Assembly (NCBI GenBank): GCA_964019695.1
Contig: OZ026524.1
Coordinates: forward strand, 23,333,656 to 23,397,655
Direction: 5' to 3'
Origin: Loripinus fragilis
Lineage: Eukaryota; Mollusca; Bivalvia; Lucinida; Lucinidae
Length of the DNA stretch: 64,000 nt
Every line of letters starts with the position of its first letter. Within the stretch, counting starts at the first letter, position 1. This document shows, piece by piece, positions 1-14,200 of this stretch. The notes under the pieces are model-generated. The model had not been told where the DNA came from, ran no database searches, and worked only from the letters and a program-made list of their open reading frames with translations. The position numbers and the translations under genes are program-made.

Positions 1-36
1 AACACCATGGATGCAAAATGATGAATGTATTTACAG

Positions 37-239
37 GGCAATCTAGGTTGTATTGATGAGAAGTTTGACGTTGCCATATCAACAGCATGTGGAGCCTTGG
101 ACCACATTGTTGTGGACACGATAGACACGGCCCAGAAATGTGTGGAGTATTTAAAGAAAAATAACGTTGGTAGTGCAACTTTTATTGGTCTTGACAAGAT
201 GGCACGGTGGAGAGATCATGCTAACAGAAAAATAAATAC
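37..239 (+). CDS. SMC4: SMC4 exon a: start of hinge domain
   Basis: Begins after acceptor TTACAG and reads GNLGCIDEKFDVAISTACGA and onward to TFIGLDKMARWRDHANRKIN. This is the SMC4 hinge, which dimerises with the SMC2 hinge. It ends inside a Thr codon before donor GTAAGT, phase 2. It is the first exon visible in the window and the gene continues upstream. Confidence 0.95.
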
Positions 240-3200
240 GTAAGTATAGGTCCAATTAAGGATTTTTGTTAAGCTAAAATTGTTATTATTTTCTTACAAG
301 TTAACTTAATAATGTGTTTTGGTTGCTCAAAAGAACTGTCTCATTGAGAATGGCTGTCACAGGGTGTGGCATAATGCAGTTGCGGAAACTTTAAACTTCT
401 TTGAAACACTTACGTACCTATATATGAAACTTAAAACATCTTTCTAAAATCAATGATCAGAATTGAAAACAATTAGGCAGAATTGGTCACTGGGTTGACC
501 TACAAAAATAGCTCGAAAAACATTGCAACTTGAGAATGTGGCTTGGATTAAGACACAGACCAAAATTAAGACTTCCAGCACCGCTTGATAAGTTATCATG
601 GGCATTAACTGGAGGCTTTTGTGCATATGCTATAAGTTCCAAAATCTCTTGAGCTATAGCCCTTATGTTGAGAGTAATGGGGATAGGGAAATACCATGCC
701 CGACTTGTCTGACAAGTTAGAAAATTCTATATACTTGTCCTCTTCTGAAGCCAGCTGATCTGGATCTACCCTTTTGCTAGAGTTGATATCTGGTTTCAGA
801 CTGTTTTCTAAAGAGTTTATATATTGTTTAAGCACAGTAAGGTATAAGCTACGGAAATCTGTTCTTTCGGACAAAATTTTCTTTGGACGAGTACATTATG
901 ACCATTTACTTGTCCCTGGTCAAGTATAAAATTATACTATTTCCACACCCCTGGAGTAGCTTTATGTGTTTCTATTGCCAATTATCAATCCCTTAATTTT
1001 TTAAAGGTGATGGAAAGAAAAAAAATACTATCTGATTTCAAGTCATAATTTACCATTTTAGGCCAGAGAATGTTCATCGCCTGTTTGACCTGGTAAATGT
1101 CCAGGACAAGAACATCCTACCTGCCTTCTATTTTGCTCTCCGTGATACACTGGTGGCTAATAACCTGGACCAGGCCACAAGAATAGCTTACGGGAAGACA
1201 CGATACCGAGTGGTCACTGAACAGGGTCAGCTTATTGACCAGTCAGGTAGGTCTCTATCAACACCCATTCATATTCATGAGTATGAAGAGAAATGGGCAC
1301 TAGGTGACTACTTACACCTCAAATACTTTCAGGGTTAAAAAAAGCACAAATAAACTTATCACGTTTGAATAAACACTGTTCATGTCGATTAGCTGTCTAA
1401 TGCGATCTTGCCACCAATATGATTTTCCGACATGATGATATATACTCAAACAAAAAAGTAACGTCCTATTTTCATGGTACTATGTCTATCAATCCAGTTA
1501 AGATGTCTCACCAAAAAATGAAACCAAAATGTTTATCAAACGTAGGACACACAAAAATTGGTAATTATTTGATTTTATCTTCTTATCATGAAGGGTTATT
1601 GGACCTTATGTGCCCACAGCTTTTTCCATTATCACCAGGAAGTAAAGCATCAAAATGTGACACATTTTATGTTAAATGGTAGCCAGAAATGTTCGACGTT
1701 GAAAAAACATCTAAAAGTTCCAAGTCTGCTTATTGAATGAGCGACATTGCAGTTCAAACTCTTTAATTTACGAAATTAACTGAAATTACCTCCCTTTGAA
1801 TTAAACAAATAACATTTTAAGAACTTCCAAATCTCCTTAACCTAACATTATTTTGAGACCGTTTTTGCTTTAATGTGTTGTGTTTGTTTATGACAACAAT
1901 TACACAAAAGAGAACAACAAAATCTATGGCTGATGTCGGGCATCAAGGGTTTACTAAATCTGTGTTTTATACCCCACCCCTCACTGCAAAATCATCAGAA
2001 AATTTCCGTTATCAATTGGTTTGATGTTGATAAGTCTTGATTAATGTTGAAATGCTTGTGATGACAAAAAAAATCAAATTTGTCCGATTCTGTTGATTAT
2101 CAAAATACTGGACCAAAAATGAATTTTCTGAGTGTTTTTACGCACGCTCGTGATCGATATTTTGACACGTCAGAGTATGTTACAGATTAATGGCTGTGGT
2201 CATAAAAGCAATGCATAAAGCTAGCAAGCATAACATCTATAGAGTTTGCTCAGTGATGTTTAAATGTGCTTGAAAATTCGGGATTATGACGGACACACAA
2301 GCTATTGATGTTGTGACTTTTGATTTTAAGGGTACTCGTGTTCGCTGCTTTGTCAGCGGCTCTACTGATTATCAAATGAATTTATCTTAGTTGCAAAACG
2401 TTTCTGAATAATCACAGTTGGTATTTGTGAAAATTTCAATGAAATGCGTTCATACATTTGGAACTGGCACACATAAACGTCAAGCAGACATAACTTTATT
2501 GTTTCAGTATATTTGTTTGCACTTCATTGATCAAATGCGTGAAACGTTATAAACAGAAAACTTTATAATAAAAAGAAAATAATAAAATTAATATTAAATA
2601 GGCAGAATAAAGAAAGAAGTTGTTATTATGAGAATTGAAAGTTAATTGATATACATTTCATGCAGATTAGAAAATTGCTCAACACATTTTTGATAAATAT
2701 CTCAGAAGTTCTGACAATGCCTTGACAAACAGTGCAGACCCAGATCAGACTGCTTCTATAGAAGCAGTGACAAGTATTTTGTGAATTCCAACTCTGATAA
2801 CCAACATTTTATTTGAAAATATAAAGAGAAAAATGTTTAAAATCTTAGAACATTTGCCATTCAATTCTTAGCCCACTGGGAAATTTTGCATGCTTTTTTG
2901 TCATCTGCTGATTTTTTTCAAAATCAACTTTTTCGAAAATTCTTTCAGGAATACTATCAGAGTATCAAACATTTTGGATCCAGATCAGGCCTGACGTTTT
3001 GTCGGGCCTGATCTAGAGCCAAACTGTTTGCATAGGTTATCAGCAGACGACACCAGTAGGCAAAGAGTTATGAATATGTGAGCTTAATAGGTAGTCTGAG
3101 AATACATTATATCTACAATATCATATTTCTTGTCTTCCCAGGAACCATGTCCGGAGGTGGGAAGACTGTCTGTAAGGGCAGGATGGGATCCAGTGTTGTG

Positions 3201-6200
3201 TCAGACGTTGATACTAAAGACCTGGCAAATAATGAAACTAAGCTTAAAAAGGTAAAAAATCCGGTCTAAACTAATTAACACTTTCCTTATTGTCTCTATA
3301 TTGTCTGTCTTCCACTTACATCTTCCATTCTTATCCTTATCATATTGATCCAAGCTGTATTAACCATGTACAAATCATGTTTAAACAAACCTTTTCCTTG
3401 CTAGCTGCGATAACCTTTGCAAACAGTTTGGACCCAGATCGGGACCGACAGAACGTCTGTCCGGATCTGGATCCAAACGGTTTAACACTCCTATAGTGTA
3501 ACACTCCTATAGTGTTCCTGAAAGAACTTTTTGATAAAGATAATTTTGAAAAAAGTCAGCAGACAACAACAAAAGCATGAAAAATTACCTAGCATTCAAA
3601 GAGTCAAGGTAAAATAACATAACCTTTGCCATTGCAGATTTTAGAGACATTCCTTTTACGCACCCAAAACATATGTTTGATAGAAAAAAGAAAAAACCTG
3701 GTAATCTTTTTGGGGGTTATATTTTTTGTATGTCTACCTCCCTATGATTCAAATTTTCGCTGCTTCGAAATAAAACCTTTAGTCCCTAGAGGACTTCTAA
3801 TTTACGAGATACAACTGTATATATTCTTGAGCAATGCTATAAAGTAAGCTAGGTTCAGAAAAACAATATGCTTCTAAGGTTAATGCTTTTCATTTGTTGT
3901 GAACATTTTCAGGAATTTAAGCTTACCCCAAAGAATGTCAGCCCAAAATTTCTGAATGAGGTATGCTATATTTTCTTCATTTCTTCAGACTTGGGTTTTG
4001 AAAGGACAATCAGGATTATTCTTGTTTTCTTTTCTAGCTATCTAGTGAAGCCGGGCAGTGTCGTGGTAATAAAGAAAGGCTAGAAGATTTTATAAAGCAG
4101 CAGTCTAAAGATATACAGCATGTGCAACATTCTATACAAAAGTTCAGTATGGAAATAAAGGTATTATTAGTACAGTCAACCCTCTTTACAACGACACTCT
4201 TTGTCCCCAAATAATTTGATGTTTAACTGAATTTCTGTTGTAATGAATTCAAATTTAAGCTAAACTGGTACATTTGTGCAAATTTTTTTATACAAATGAT
4301 GTTGTAAAGAATTTTGTGGTTATATAGAATGTCGCTGTAAAGAGTTTTCACTGTACATAGTGCATAAATAAGTTTTCCTAGGAGATTCGTTTTACTCAGT
4401 ATATTTGTTATCCCCTAACGAAGTTTTGGCTTTTTACGTCAATTCTATCTGTCAGTTTGTCCATCCGGAACCATATGGGACTTGACCCGATAAAACCTGT
4501 CTTTCGGGGTTTGCGAACAACAAAGGCGCAGACCAGCCACGGCATCTTCGTAGTCTGATCAGTGCCTTTGTTATTCGCTTATTGGAAAGTATTATATCTA
4601 AACTTGCTTCAAGCAAAATTGAAAGTGTATTGCTAATCTATGTAGCTTAGCAGTCTGGTTTGAGTCTTATGTTTGCAGAACTCCCAAAGACAGGTTTTTA
4701 CATGTCACAGCCCATATCTCAGTGCTTAAGGTCAGATTTGTTGTGTACTTGGTATAAATGATAAGTACCAAGGGCAGTCCATAATCTATAAGTTTCTTCA
4801 AAATAAACTCATTAACACTTGAGTTACTGCCCTTGACTTAGAATAGGCAATTATTGTGCAAAATATGCAATGGCTTTTTGTGTAATGAACTTTACATCCC
4901 CCAGCCCCTAAATTTTTGAAAGATCCTTATTTTTAATTTTTTTAGAGAAAATCTGACAAATGCTCACTTTGAGCCATGATTGCCCAGAAAACATCAGCCA
5001 TTGAAATGCCCACAGATCAGGAAGGCGAAGGTCAGATGGCAAAAACTATATATGTTGCTGCTCCAAGGATGACACAATTTAAAGTTGTTTGCTAGACATT
5101 CATTGAAATGTAGCACCCCAGTTATTTATAATGTTTGTTTCCAATTATTAGGCTTTAACAGAGCAAGAAGAGACATTGAAAGGTCAGATAGTAGAACAAG
5201 AAGGCAGGGTCAAGGCCGCTGCTCCTGATGAGAAACAGCTGAAAGAATTGGAGAAGAAAGTGGCAGAATTTAGAAAAGGTATTGTGTAATAGTTTAACTT
5301 GTTACTAGTAATCAATTGGATAGTACCTGGTTAAACTTTGGAATCAATTTGGTTCACCAAGAAAAAAACAAAACAATTCAACTTTTGTGATGTCTTCAAA
5401 ATTTAAAGCAGCAAGACATTATGTTTAAGTACCCACCACATATGTTTTGATCTCAGAGATCAGAAAGTAAACGTATATAAACCTTAATCTTACCCAATCG
5501 ATGCCTATGTAAACCTCAGTGTTACCTGATTGATGCATATGTAAACCTAGCGAGCGCAGTGGCTCAGTGGTAGAGTGCTTGACTCGAGAACGAGGGGTTG
5601 CGGGTTTGAGCTTGACGGGCATCACTGCATTGTGTCCTTGAGTAAGACACATATAACCTTGCTTAGAACTGGTTCAACCCAGGATGACCTGTCCCGACAT
5701 AACTAAAAATTGTTGACTAGGACGTAAAGAATCAAATCAAACAAGCGAAACGAACAAACATTTGTAAACCTGAATGTTAACCAATGTTAAATGTTTTTGT
5801 TACTGAATCAGTGCCTAGGTAAACCTTAATTTTATCCAATTGATTCATCTAGGTAAACCTCAGTTACCCAAATGATTAGTATTGATTACTATGTTAATCT
5901 CAATGTTATTCATTTTGATGCATATATGAAAACCTCAGTGTTACCCAATTGATATCTAAGTAAACCCTATGTCACTCAAATGATGCATTTGTAAACTCAG
6001 GGTTATCCAATCCATTCATAAGTAAACCTTAATTATACCCAATTGATTCATTTAGGTAAAACTCAGTTACCCAAATGATTAGTATTGATGACTATGTTAA
6101 TCTCAATGTTATCCATTTTTGATGTGTATATGCAAACCTCAGTGTTACCCAATTGTTATCTAGATAAACCCTTATGTCACTCAAATGATGCATTTGTAAA

Positions 6201-9200
6201 CTCAGGGTTATCCAATTGATACATAGGTAAACCTCAATATTACCCAATTGAAGCTACGGTAAACTTATGGTTGCCCAATAGATGCATAGGTAAACCATGA
6301 TATTACCCAAATGGCTAGCCGATTGATTCATAGGTAAACCTTGATATTACCCAAATTTTGTGGTTGCCCAGTTGATACATAGGTAAACCACAATTTTACC
6401 CAAATGATGCTTAGGTAAACACATGGATACCCAATTGTAGCTACTTTCTTGCCGAACGGTTATAACATGTTTTGGGTGCTGAAATGAACTGTCTCGTTGA
6501 GACTGTTCTTTTGAGTACCCACAACATACGTTTTGGTTGGGAAAAAAGAAACTTTTTTTTTTGTTATTTTACTAAAGGCCTGTCATGATTCATGTAAACC
6601 ATAATATTACCCATTTTGTGCCTAGGTAAACCACATGCATTGGCTTTATACTTTAGATTACCAGAAGGTTGCTGGAGTGGCTGAAAAACTGGAAAAAGAA
6701 GTACAAGAGTGAGTAGCATATAATTGTCCTTGCATCGCAGATGTAAATTACCTGTGAAGACAGCTGAGGATAGAAATATTAAACTTAAACTCGCCAATCA
6801 CAACAAAAGTCATCTGTTTTTGTCATCTGCCATAATGTTTTAGAAGCCTCTTGGTCAAACAGTGTAGACCCAGATCAGACTGTTTGCCTCAACACTTAAA
6901 TAAGTCAATAATGTTAGCAAATATATGCTGCAGGCTGCATTTTCAGATGCATATTTTGCAGGTGCTTTAAGGGTTAACCTTTTAACAAATCAAATATTTA
7001 TGTGACAACATATTCCATTATATTGGCAGATAGTAGTTATTTGTTGTCTGAATTTTTTTTCAAAATCAACTTTTTTGAAATTTTTTTTCGGAAATACCAT
7101 CAGAGTGACAAACAGCTTGCATTAGAATCAGGCGGGATGTTCTATTGGGCCTTATCTGGCTCCAAACTGTCTGCAAAGGTTACCAGGAGAGGACACCAGC
7201 AGGCAAAGAGTTGAAGTGAATCTTGCAGTAGCTTTACCATTTATAATCAGAAGTTTCAAGTGTGGGTACTTAGAAAAAATTCTTGTATAATCAAGTGCAA
7301 CACTGGCAAGAATTAAGCAGATTTGGTGAAATGAAAAAACCATGTCACCTACAACAGATTCCTTATATTCAGTCACTTTTCTAAGTCTTAGCAAAACCCT
7401 CATAAGTTTTAATGACATGCTTGTTCTAGTTGCACACATGATCATTTTTTGCATTTGAATTGTTTAAAAAAAACTAAGAATTTAATGTATTCTTTCTTGG
7501 TTGTTAAAGAGCATAAAGACTTCTAGTGTAGGAAATGCGCAAATGTGCAGCCTCACCAGAGCCTTCACTGTTCACACACACAAATAAGGGGCATTAATGA
7601 AGTTTCAGGTTAAATGTATCAGTTCTAGACCCACTAGATAGCTGTGCATGCATGTTTAAAGAATGTTTTTACGAATATGCAATAAGTAACAGAATCTTAT
7701 GAACCTGCTCAATTTTTTTACAGCATACACAACCAGATCATGGACATAGGGGGAGCCAAGATGGCTGCTGCACAGTCCTGTGTGGATGTCATCTCTAAGC
7801 AGATAGATCAAGTGACAGGACAGATTACTAAAGCTTCAGTTGGTGTGAAAACAGCTGAAAGGTATATAGTATGCCAATGGTGGAGATAAGCATCATTTTT
7901 GAGAGCAAAGTTTAGTCATTTTCTTATCCATTGGTTTAAACATGTGTTGTGGGTGTTCAAAGGTACCAACTCGCCATTTGTTTACAATATAGGCGGCTAG
8001 GAACCGGAGCAGAAGAGAGAGCAGACCACAAAAGTGAGTACTGACAGTCAAAGGATAAATGCTTGTTTCAGCTACTGGAAACTATCTGCAGTCCTAATAT
8101 CAAACCAGGATTAAGTAAATAAGTTACCTATACTTAGAAAATTTTACATGCATATTATGTTTGACATCACAATTTGCTTATCTTGAACTTCGGATACTCT
8201 ATTCCCTTGGACTTAGAGATAGTGGGAATAAACTGTATATTACTAATAATGAAGGGAGGTGGATTGTATGATAAAACCTCAAATTGCAATTCCTATTTGG
8301 GCTTCCAAGTGTGAAAACCTGTCTTCAGGGTTTACAAACAACAAAGGTGCAGACCAGCCTGGTCATCCACACAGTCTGATCAGCGCTTTTGTTATTCGCG
8401 TATTGGAAAGTATCATATCTAGACTTGGTACGAGCGTGGTTTCAATTTTCTAGCAAATCTCTGTAGCTGAGCAGGCTGGGTTTGAATCTCACTTTGTCGG
8501 AAACACGGAAAACAGGTTTTCTCGCATTGTGGCCCATTTGCATTTTGTGTAAATTATCATAGCTTTTTGATTCTTACAGTTGAGCTTGATACATTGTAGG
8601 AATTTGAAGAAAGCAGAAGAAAAAGTCAAGTCTTTGCTAGAGGAAATTGAAGAGAATAAACAAGACATAGAGAATCTTGAGAAAGTACTTGGAAAATTAG
8701 AAGAGGAGGCGACTAGTGTCCTTGAGGCTTATCAAGAGTCACAGGTAGGTATTACTCACTGTATTAGATGGATAATTCTTGCACAGTAGACAAGAGTTTC
8801 TTGCACACTGGATAAGGATAGAAAATCTTATCTTACCCATGCTATCTTACCCAGGCTGTCACATGAGGGCAACAAACATTGGTTGTATTGGAACTCACGC
8901 ACATGGTCGTCAAGTAAAGTCATTTTATGTCAAAGTGACGTCATCATGTGAAATTATATCTTAGCGTATTCAGGGACTTCTGGAAGCTTATTTTGAAATA
9001 AAATAATGGAAAAAAACCAGCAGTGAGCAAGAAAAATAATCCATTATTTGTGTGAGGGTAGGATAGAAAAATCCGTCCCTTGGAATCACCCTTCGTCATC
9101 ACTTGGCAAGCCTCGTGATGACAAGTGGTGATCCTCCGGACGGATTTTTCTATCCTACCCTCACTCTCACATGGCTGAAAAATTGTTGCCTTGGATATAA

Positions 9201-11204
9201 AGAATCGCAAGTCAGTACTTATGAATCAATGTTTCAAGTCTAAAGTACTGATAGAATTGTCTTCCATAAAATGCTATAGTAGAACCAGCTGCATTTAAAC
9301 ATGCAGGTTATAACAAAGTAAGGACTTGCGAATCGATTATTTTAAGATTTAAAGTACTTAAAATGCTGTGAGAAAGTAAGTTAAATGTGCTGTTTAAACA
9401 TGCTACTATCTTAACTTATTATATATGTTGTGCTTGTATGTATGTATACTTGTCTTAATTTGTAAGTCGGTAAATAGCTATTCATAACTAATGTTATACT
9501 GTTTGTATTTCCGACTATATGAATAAATTTTGTATTGTATTATTGTAAAACAAATAAACAAGTTGTGCCGTTAGATTTGAGGTTTTTATTTACGAAGAAT
9601 GGTATTTTTTTTCCATTCTTCATTAAGACATTTGTTGAGCTTGGTGCTCACTGGAAGCATTTCATTGCAGGGTTCACACATGCTTGAAAAGTACTTGAAT
9701 TTAGAGAGCCTTCTTGAAAAGTCCTTGAAAATAAAATCTGCCTTTGAAAAGAACTGGAAAATCACTCAAAAGCCTTGAAAATTTCTTGAATTCTACTATT
9801 TTCTGTAGGACTTAACACTGTTGATAGAGACCTAATCAGTATACAATTGTTTTGCCTTTATTTGGTGCAGCATATGCTGCACCAAATGTAGGCACAGCAA
9901 TTTTATACTAATTTTCCAGTACTTATGTCTCTATTATCTCAGTCTGAAGTAGAATTTTAACATTTAGATCAGTATTTTTCATTAACTTTAAGTCCTTGAA
10001 AACTGTTGGAGAGACCTTTAGAAATCCTTGAAAAGTCCTTGAATTTTACTCATGCTTGCCTGTATGAATCCTGCATGGAAATGCTTCAAATAAGCACCCT
10101 CAAGTTCATATGTAATATATGGCACCAAATAAAGGCCCCCTTTCCATTTAAATAATATGCTAAATTAAGGGAGCGCAGTGGTTCAGTGGTAGAGTGCTTG
10201 ACTTAAGACCGAAGGGCCGCGGGTTCGAGCCTCACCGGGGTCATTGCGTTGTGGTCCATGAGCAAGACACATTAATTCTAGCTTAGTACTGGTTCAACCA
10301 AGGAAGATCCTTCCCTATATAACTGAAAGATTGTTGTTGGGAGGGACGTAAAGAATCAAATCAAAAATAAGCTAAATTGTCCCTGAAATATTAATAAATT
10401 TCCCTATTTTTTGCAATCATGGCAGTCCAAGCTGGAAATTTTTGGTTGCTTTTACAAAAATCAGGTTGATCGTGAACAAAGTGAAGCTATAGATTGCAAA
10501 TTTTTGGTTCTAATAATTTGTTAAAATATAAATGACAAATTCTCCTAATTTGGCAGATATACGCCTGTTGGGTTTCCCCAAATTATTGACCCCAGACAAA
10601 CTCCTGTCGATGTTTTTGTGGAGAAATAAGAGGTTAACCCAACAGTACTCTAGATGCTTCTAGATATGATAGTGATATAATATCTATAAATAAGAATGTT
10701 CAGGATCTTATGTGAATATTTTTTTCATCTCTTTTCTAACTCTTTAGTGAAATAAAAAATGATAGTGAAAAAAACTTCTATCAATATATTTCCCATTTAT
10801 AATTCCTAGTAACTAATCTTTTGTATACTGGAAACTCCTGAAGGAGCACTTTGGCAAACAGTGCAGACCCAGATGAAATGCCGCATAATGCTGCATTTCA
10901 TCAGGGTCTGCACAGTTTGCTAAGATGGAACAATCTTCAGGGTCTGTGGTACATCTTAATTTGAAAATTCTAACCTGTGACCCCTTGATATATACAATGA
11001 CCATCCCAAGTTAATGTATCAAGACAAATGGAAGAATTCATTAGTATACAAAGGGATAATTAGTTGATAAAACTTTGCTACAAATGAACAAATGGCAGTC
11101 TTGCACAAAGTAAGATATGCTTTGTGTGCAGCTAGCCAGTTACCTGGAGAGGGGCCCACTGATGTGGAAGATGCTCCTGCACCTGCACGTTAATCAAAAC
11201 CTGG

Positions 11205-11271
<67 letters not shown>

Positions 11272-14200
11272 AGGTTCTATTCATTGGTGTGACACTTATT
11301 GTAGGACACTATGAAAGCTGCAGAGACGGCGTTGAATGATGTGAACAAAGAACTAGCTAAGTTGGAAGAAGACGAGAACAGTATTCAGAAGGATGTGGTT
11401 GATGTGAAGAATGAACTGGATAAATTTCAAAACATCATCAAGGAAAACCAGACTAAAATCAAACATTGGAAAAAAGAGGTAACAGGCCTTTAGTTAAGAA
11501 TGCGTACCAAAAAAAAAAATTTCTTATTTCTCAACCAAAATACATGTTGTGGGTACTCAAAAGAACCGTCTCAATGAGACAGTTCTTTTGAGCACCCAAA
11601 ACATATGTTAAAACTGATAGGTGAGGAAATATTTACAATTTTATGCAAAAAAAAAAATTGTGTTTATCTAAACCTATGGGTAATCATTTTGTTATCAATC
11701 AATTCACATGGAAGAAATTCCAGGATTAATATCCCTAACTTGATCAGTTCCAAAACATCATCAAGGATCGAACATTGGAAAAAAGAGGTAACAGGCCTTA
11801 AGTTAAGAGTGCGTACCAAACAATTAATTTTCTTATTTTCAACCAAAACATATGTTGTAGGTACTAAAATAAACGTCTCCTTGAGACGGTTCTTTTGAAA
11901 ACATCATAATGGATCAAACATTGGAAAAAAGAGGTAACAGGCATTTAGTTAAGAGAGCGTACCAAACAAATAATTTTCTTATTTCTCAACCAAAACATAT
12001 GTTGTAGGTACTTTAAAGAACCCTCTTAATGAGACAGCTCTTTTGAGCACCCAAAACATATGTTAAAACTGATGGGTAAGAAAATATTTACTATATTATG
12101 CTCAAAAATTGTGTTTATCTAAGCCTATGGGTACTCATTATGTTAACAATCAATTCACATGGAAGAAATTCCAGGATTAATATTCCTAACTTGATCAGTT
12201 CCAAAACATCATCAAGGAATATTCCAGGATTATTCCTAACTTGATAAATTTCAAAGCCTTATCAGACTATGTTTTTGAGAGTTAACATTGTAAAATACCA
12301 TAAAAACTCGAAAATTTGGAATAGGAGAATAGGGCGTAAATATGAACTATTTTCATAACTGTTTATATATGTTTTGGTGTGTAAAAGAAACTCCTCCTGA
12401 GACATTTCTTTTATGCACCAAAAAGATATGGTTGATAGAAAGAAAAAAACACATAAAATCATTTTTTTGGGCTATATTATACATTTATTTCATGCCTGTT
12501 TGTAGTATAGTCAAACTATTACCCTGAGGTGCCGTGGACGACCTGATGCACTATTGCACGAGGCCGAAGGCCGCGTGCAATAGTGCATCAGGTCGTCCAT
12601 GGTACCGAGGGGTAAGAGTTTGACTATACTACAAACAGGCATGAAATAACTGTTTTGTTACCCAACCCATTTGATGAAATACTGTAGTAGCGTTCCTTGA
12701 ATGGAGTTGCTGTAGACGATGCGGTTTTGTTGCAAAACGGAAAATTTCACCAAATCTGCTAAATTTGATCTCAAAATGTTCCGCTCCTTCTAACTAAGAA
12801 AACGAGTACCCACACTTTATGTTTCTGACCATAAACAACGGAGTTATTGGAGTTTAAAGTTGCCAAACCATGCCTCATTTTCACCATTGTTGCATAACGT
12901 CTCCTTTCATAAACGAACCGTATGCGCATCGTCGTCGCGCATGATAATCAGCGCCTGTGTGTTTTTAACAGGGAAGCGGGAAACGAGGCCCATGGTATAG
13001 TGCCAGTCTATGGTCATATTTATTGACCGGTGGAATAGTTCAGTGACTCATGACATAGCAAAAAATAGACAATTACTCCGTATATAGACGGTCGGGTAAT
13101 AAACACATTTATGTCTACCTACCTATTATTAGAACAACTGATAATTCGATAAAACCTCCAATCCCGAGGACTTCACAATCCCAAGGACTTCAAAATTACA
13201 AGACTTTATTGTATGTTTAATTTTCTAGCTGTCTAACTTGGCCTTGACCCCTATAGACGGACAAGAGACTGAGGAGCTTGTGACCATACCCAAGGAAGAT
13301 CTGGTAGAAATCAACAAGGAAGACATACAGTATGAGATCACAGTCTGTGAGGAGAAACTAAACTCAATGAAACCAAACATGGCCGCTATCGCAGAGTACA
13401 GAAAGAAGGTATGGTCTTGTTTACATCAGTATTGAGTACCTATTTACTAGTAATTAGCTAGAATTATAAGACACCTTGAAGGTATACACTGAAAAATGTA
13501 CATTTCATGAAATGTTCATTTTTCGCACAGAAGATGAAATAAATGTCATATTCATGACAAAAAAATCGAATTTTCTTTTTATTATACACTGCTCAAAATA
13601 TTTAATGGAACACTGTGTTTTTTGCCATTGATCACAACACAAATGCACTCATATTCTGACTCATAGCGAGAGTTTGGTTGATAAGGCATATACATGTTTG
13701 TCCTGTGATTAGTTTGGTTACCTATCAAGGATGATGCTTGTTGATAAAAATAAAGTATTTCCAGAAATCTCCATAGAACGCTTTATGTAAAAATGTAATT
13801 TTGTTAAAAATACCCCTTTTTTCAAAAACAAATTTTAAGACAAATTTTTCAATCAAGCACCACAGCAACATCATTTCTGTACAGTCAATAGCCTTTTAAT
13901 GTTCCAGAAATCATTAGGTTATACTATTAACCAATTCAGAAGATTCTACAGGTTTCCTTAAAAATCGTCATTTTCAAGAAAATTAAAAATTACAAAATTT
14001 AAGCCATAGACTTAAGCAGTGATTGTTTTATCAAAAGCTTTTATTGATCCAAGACTTTGACTATCTTAGCAAAAATACAAAAGAAACAGGGTTTCTGCCT
14101 TATTGTCTAGTGAAATGCATTACTTGTCTATTGGACAGGGGTTAACATTATCACCTATGGAAATTTGTCAGGTGTTCCTCTAAATATTTTGAGCAGTGTA

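Noticed and set aside
1419..1682. 87-residue frame in an SMC4 intron
   Set aside because: No family resemblance, no splice context, and composition like the flanking intron.
5765..6440. CRISPR-like regular repeats
   Set aside because: Units are contiguous and degenerate without unique spacers, and the genome is eukaryotic: a minisatellite.
11117..11314. Frame with about 20 consecutive Met
   Set aside because: It is the TGA microsatellite tail of a truncated retrotransposon, followed by the intron end.
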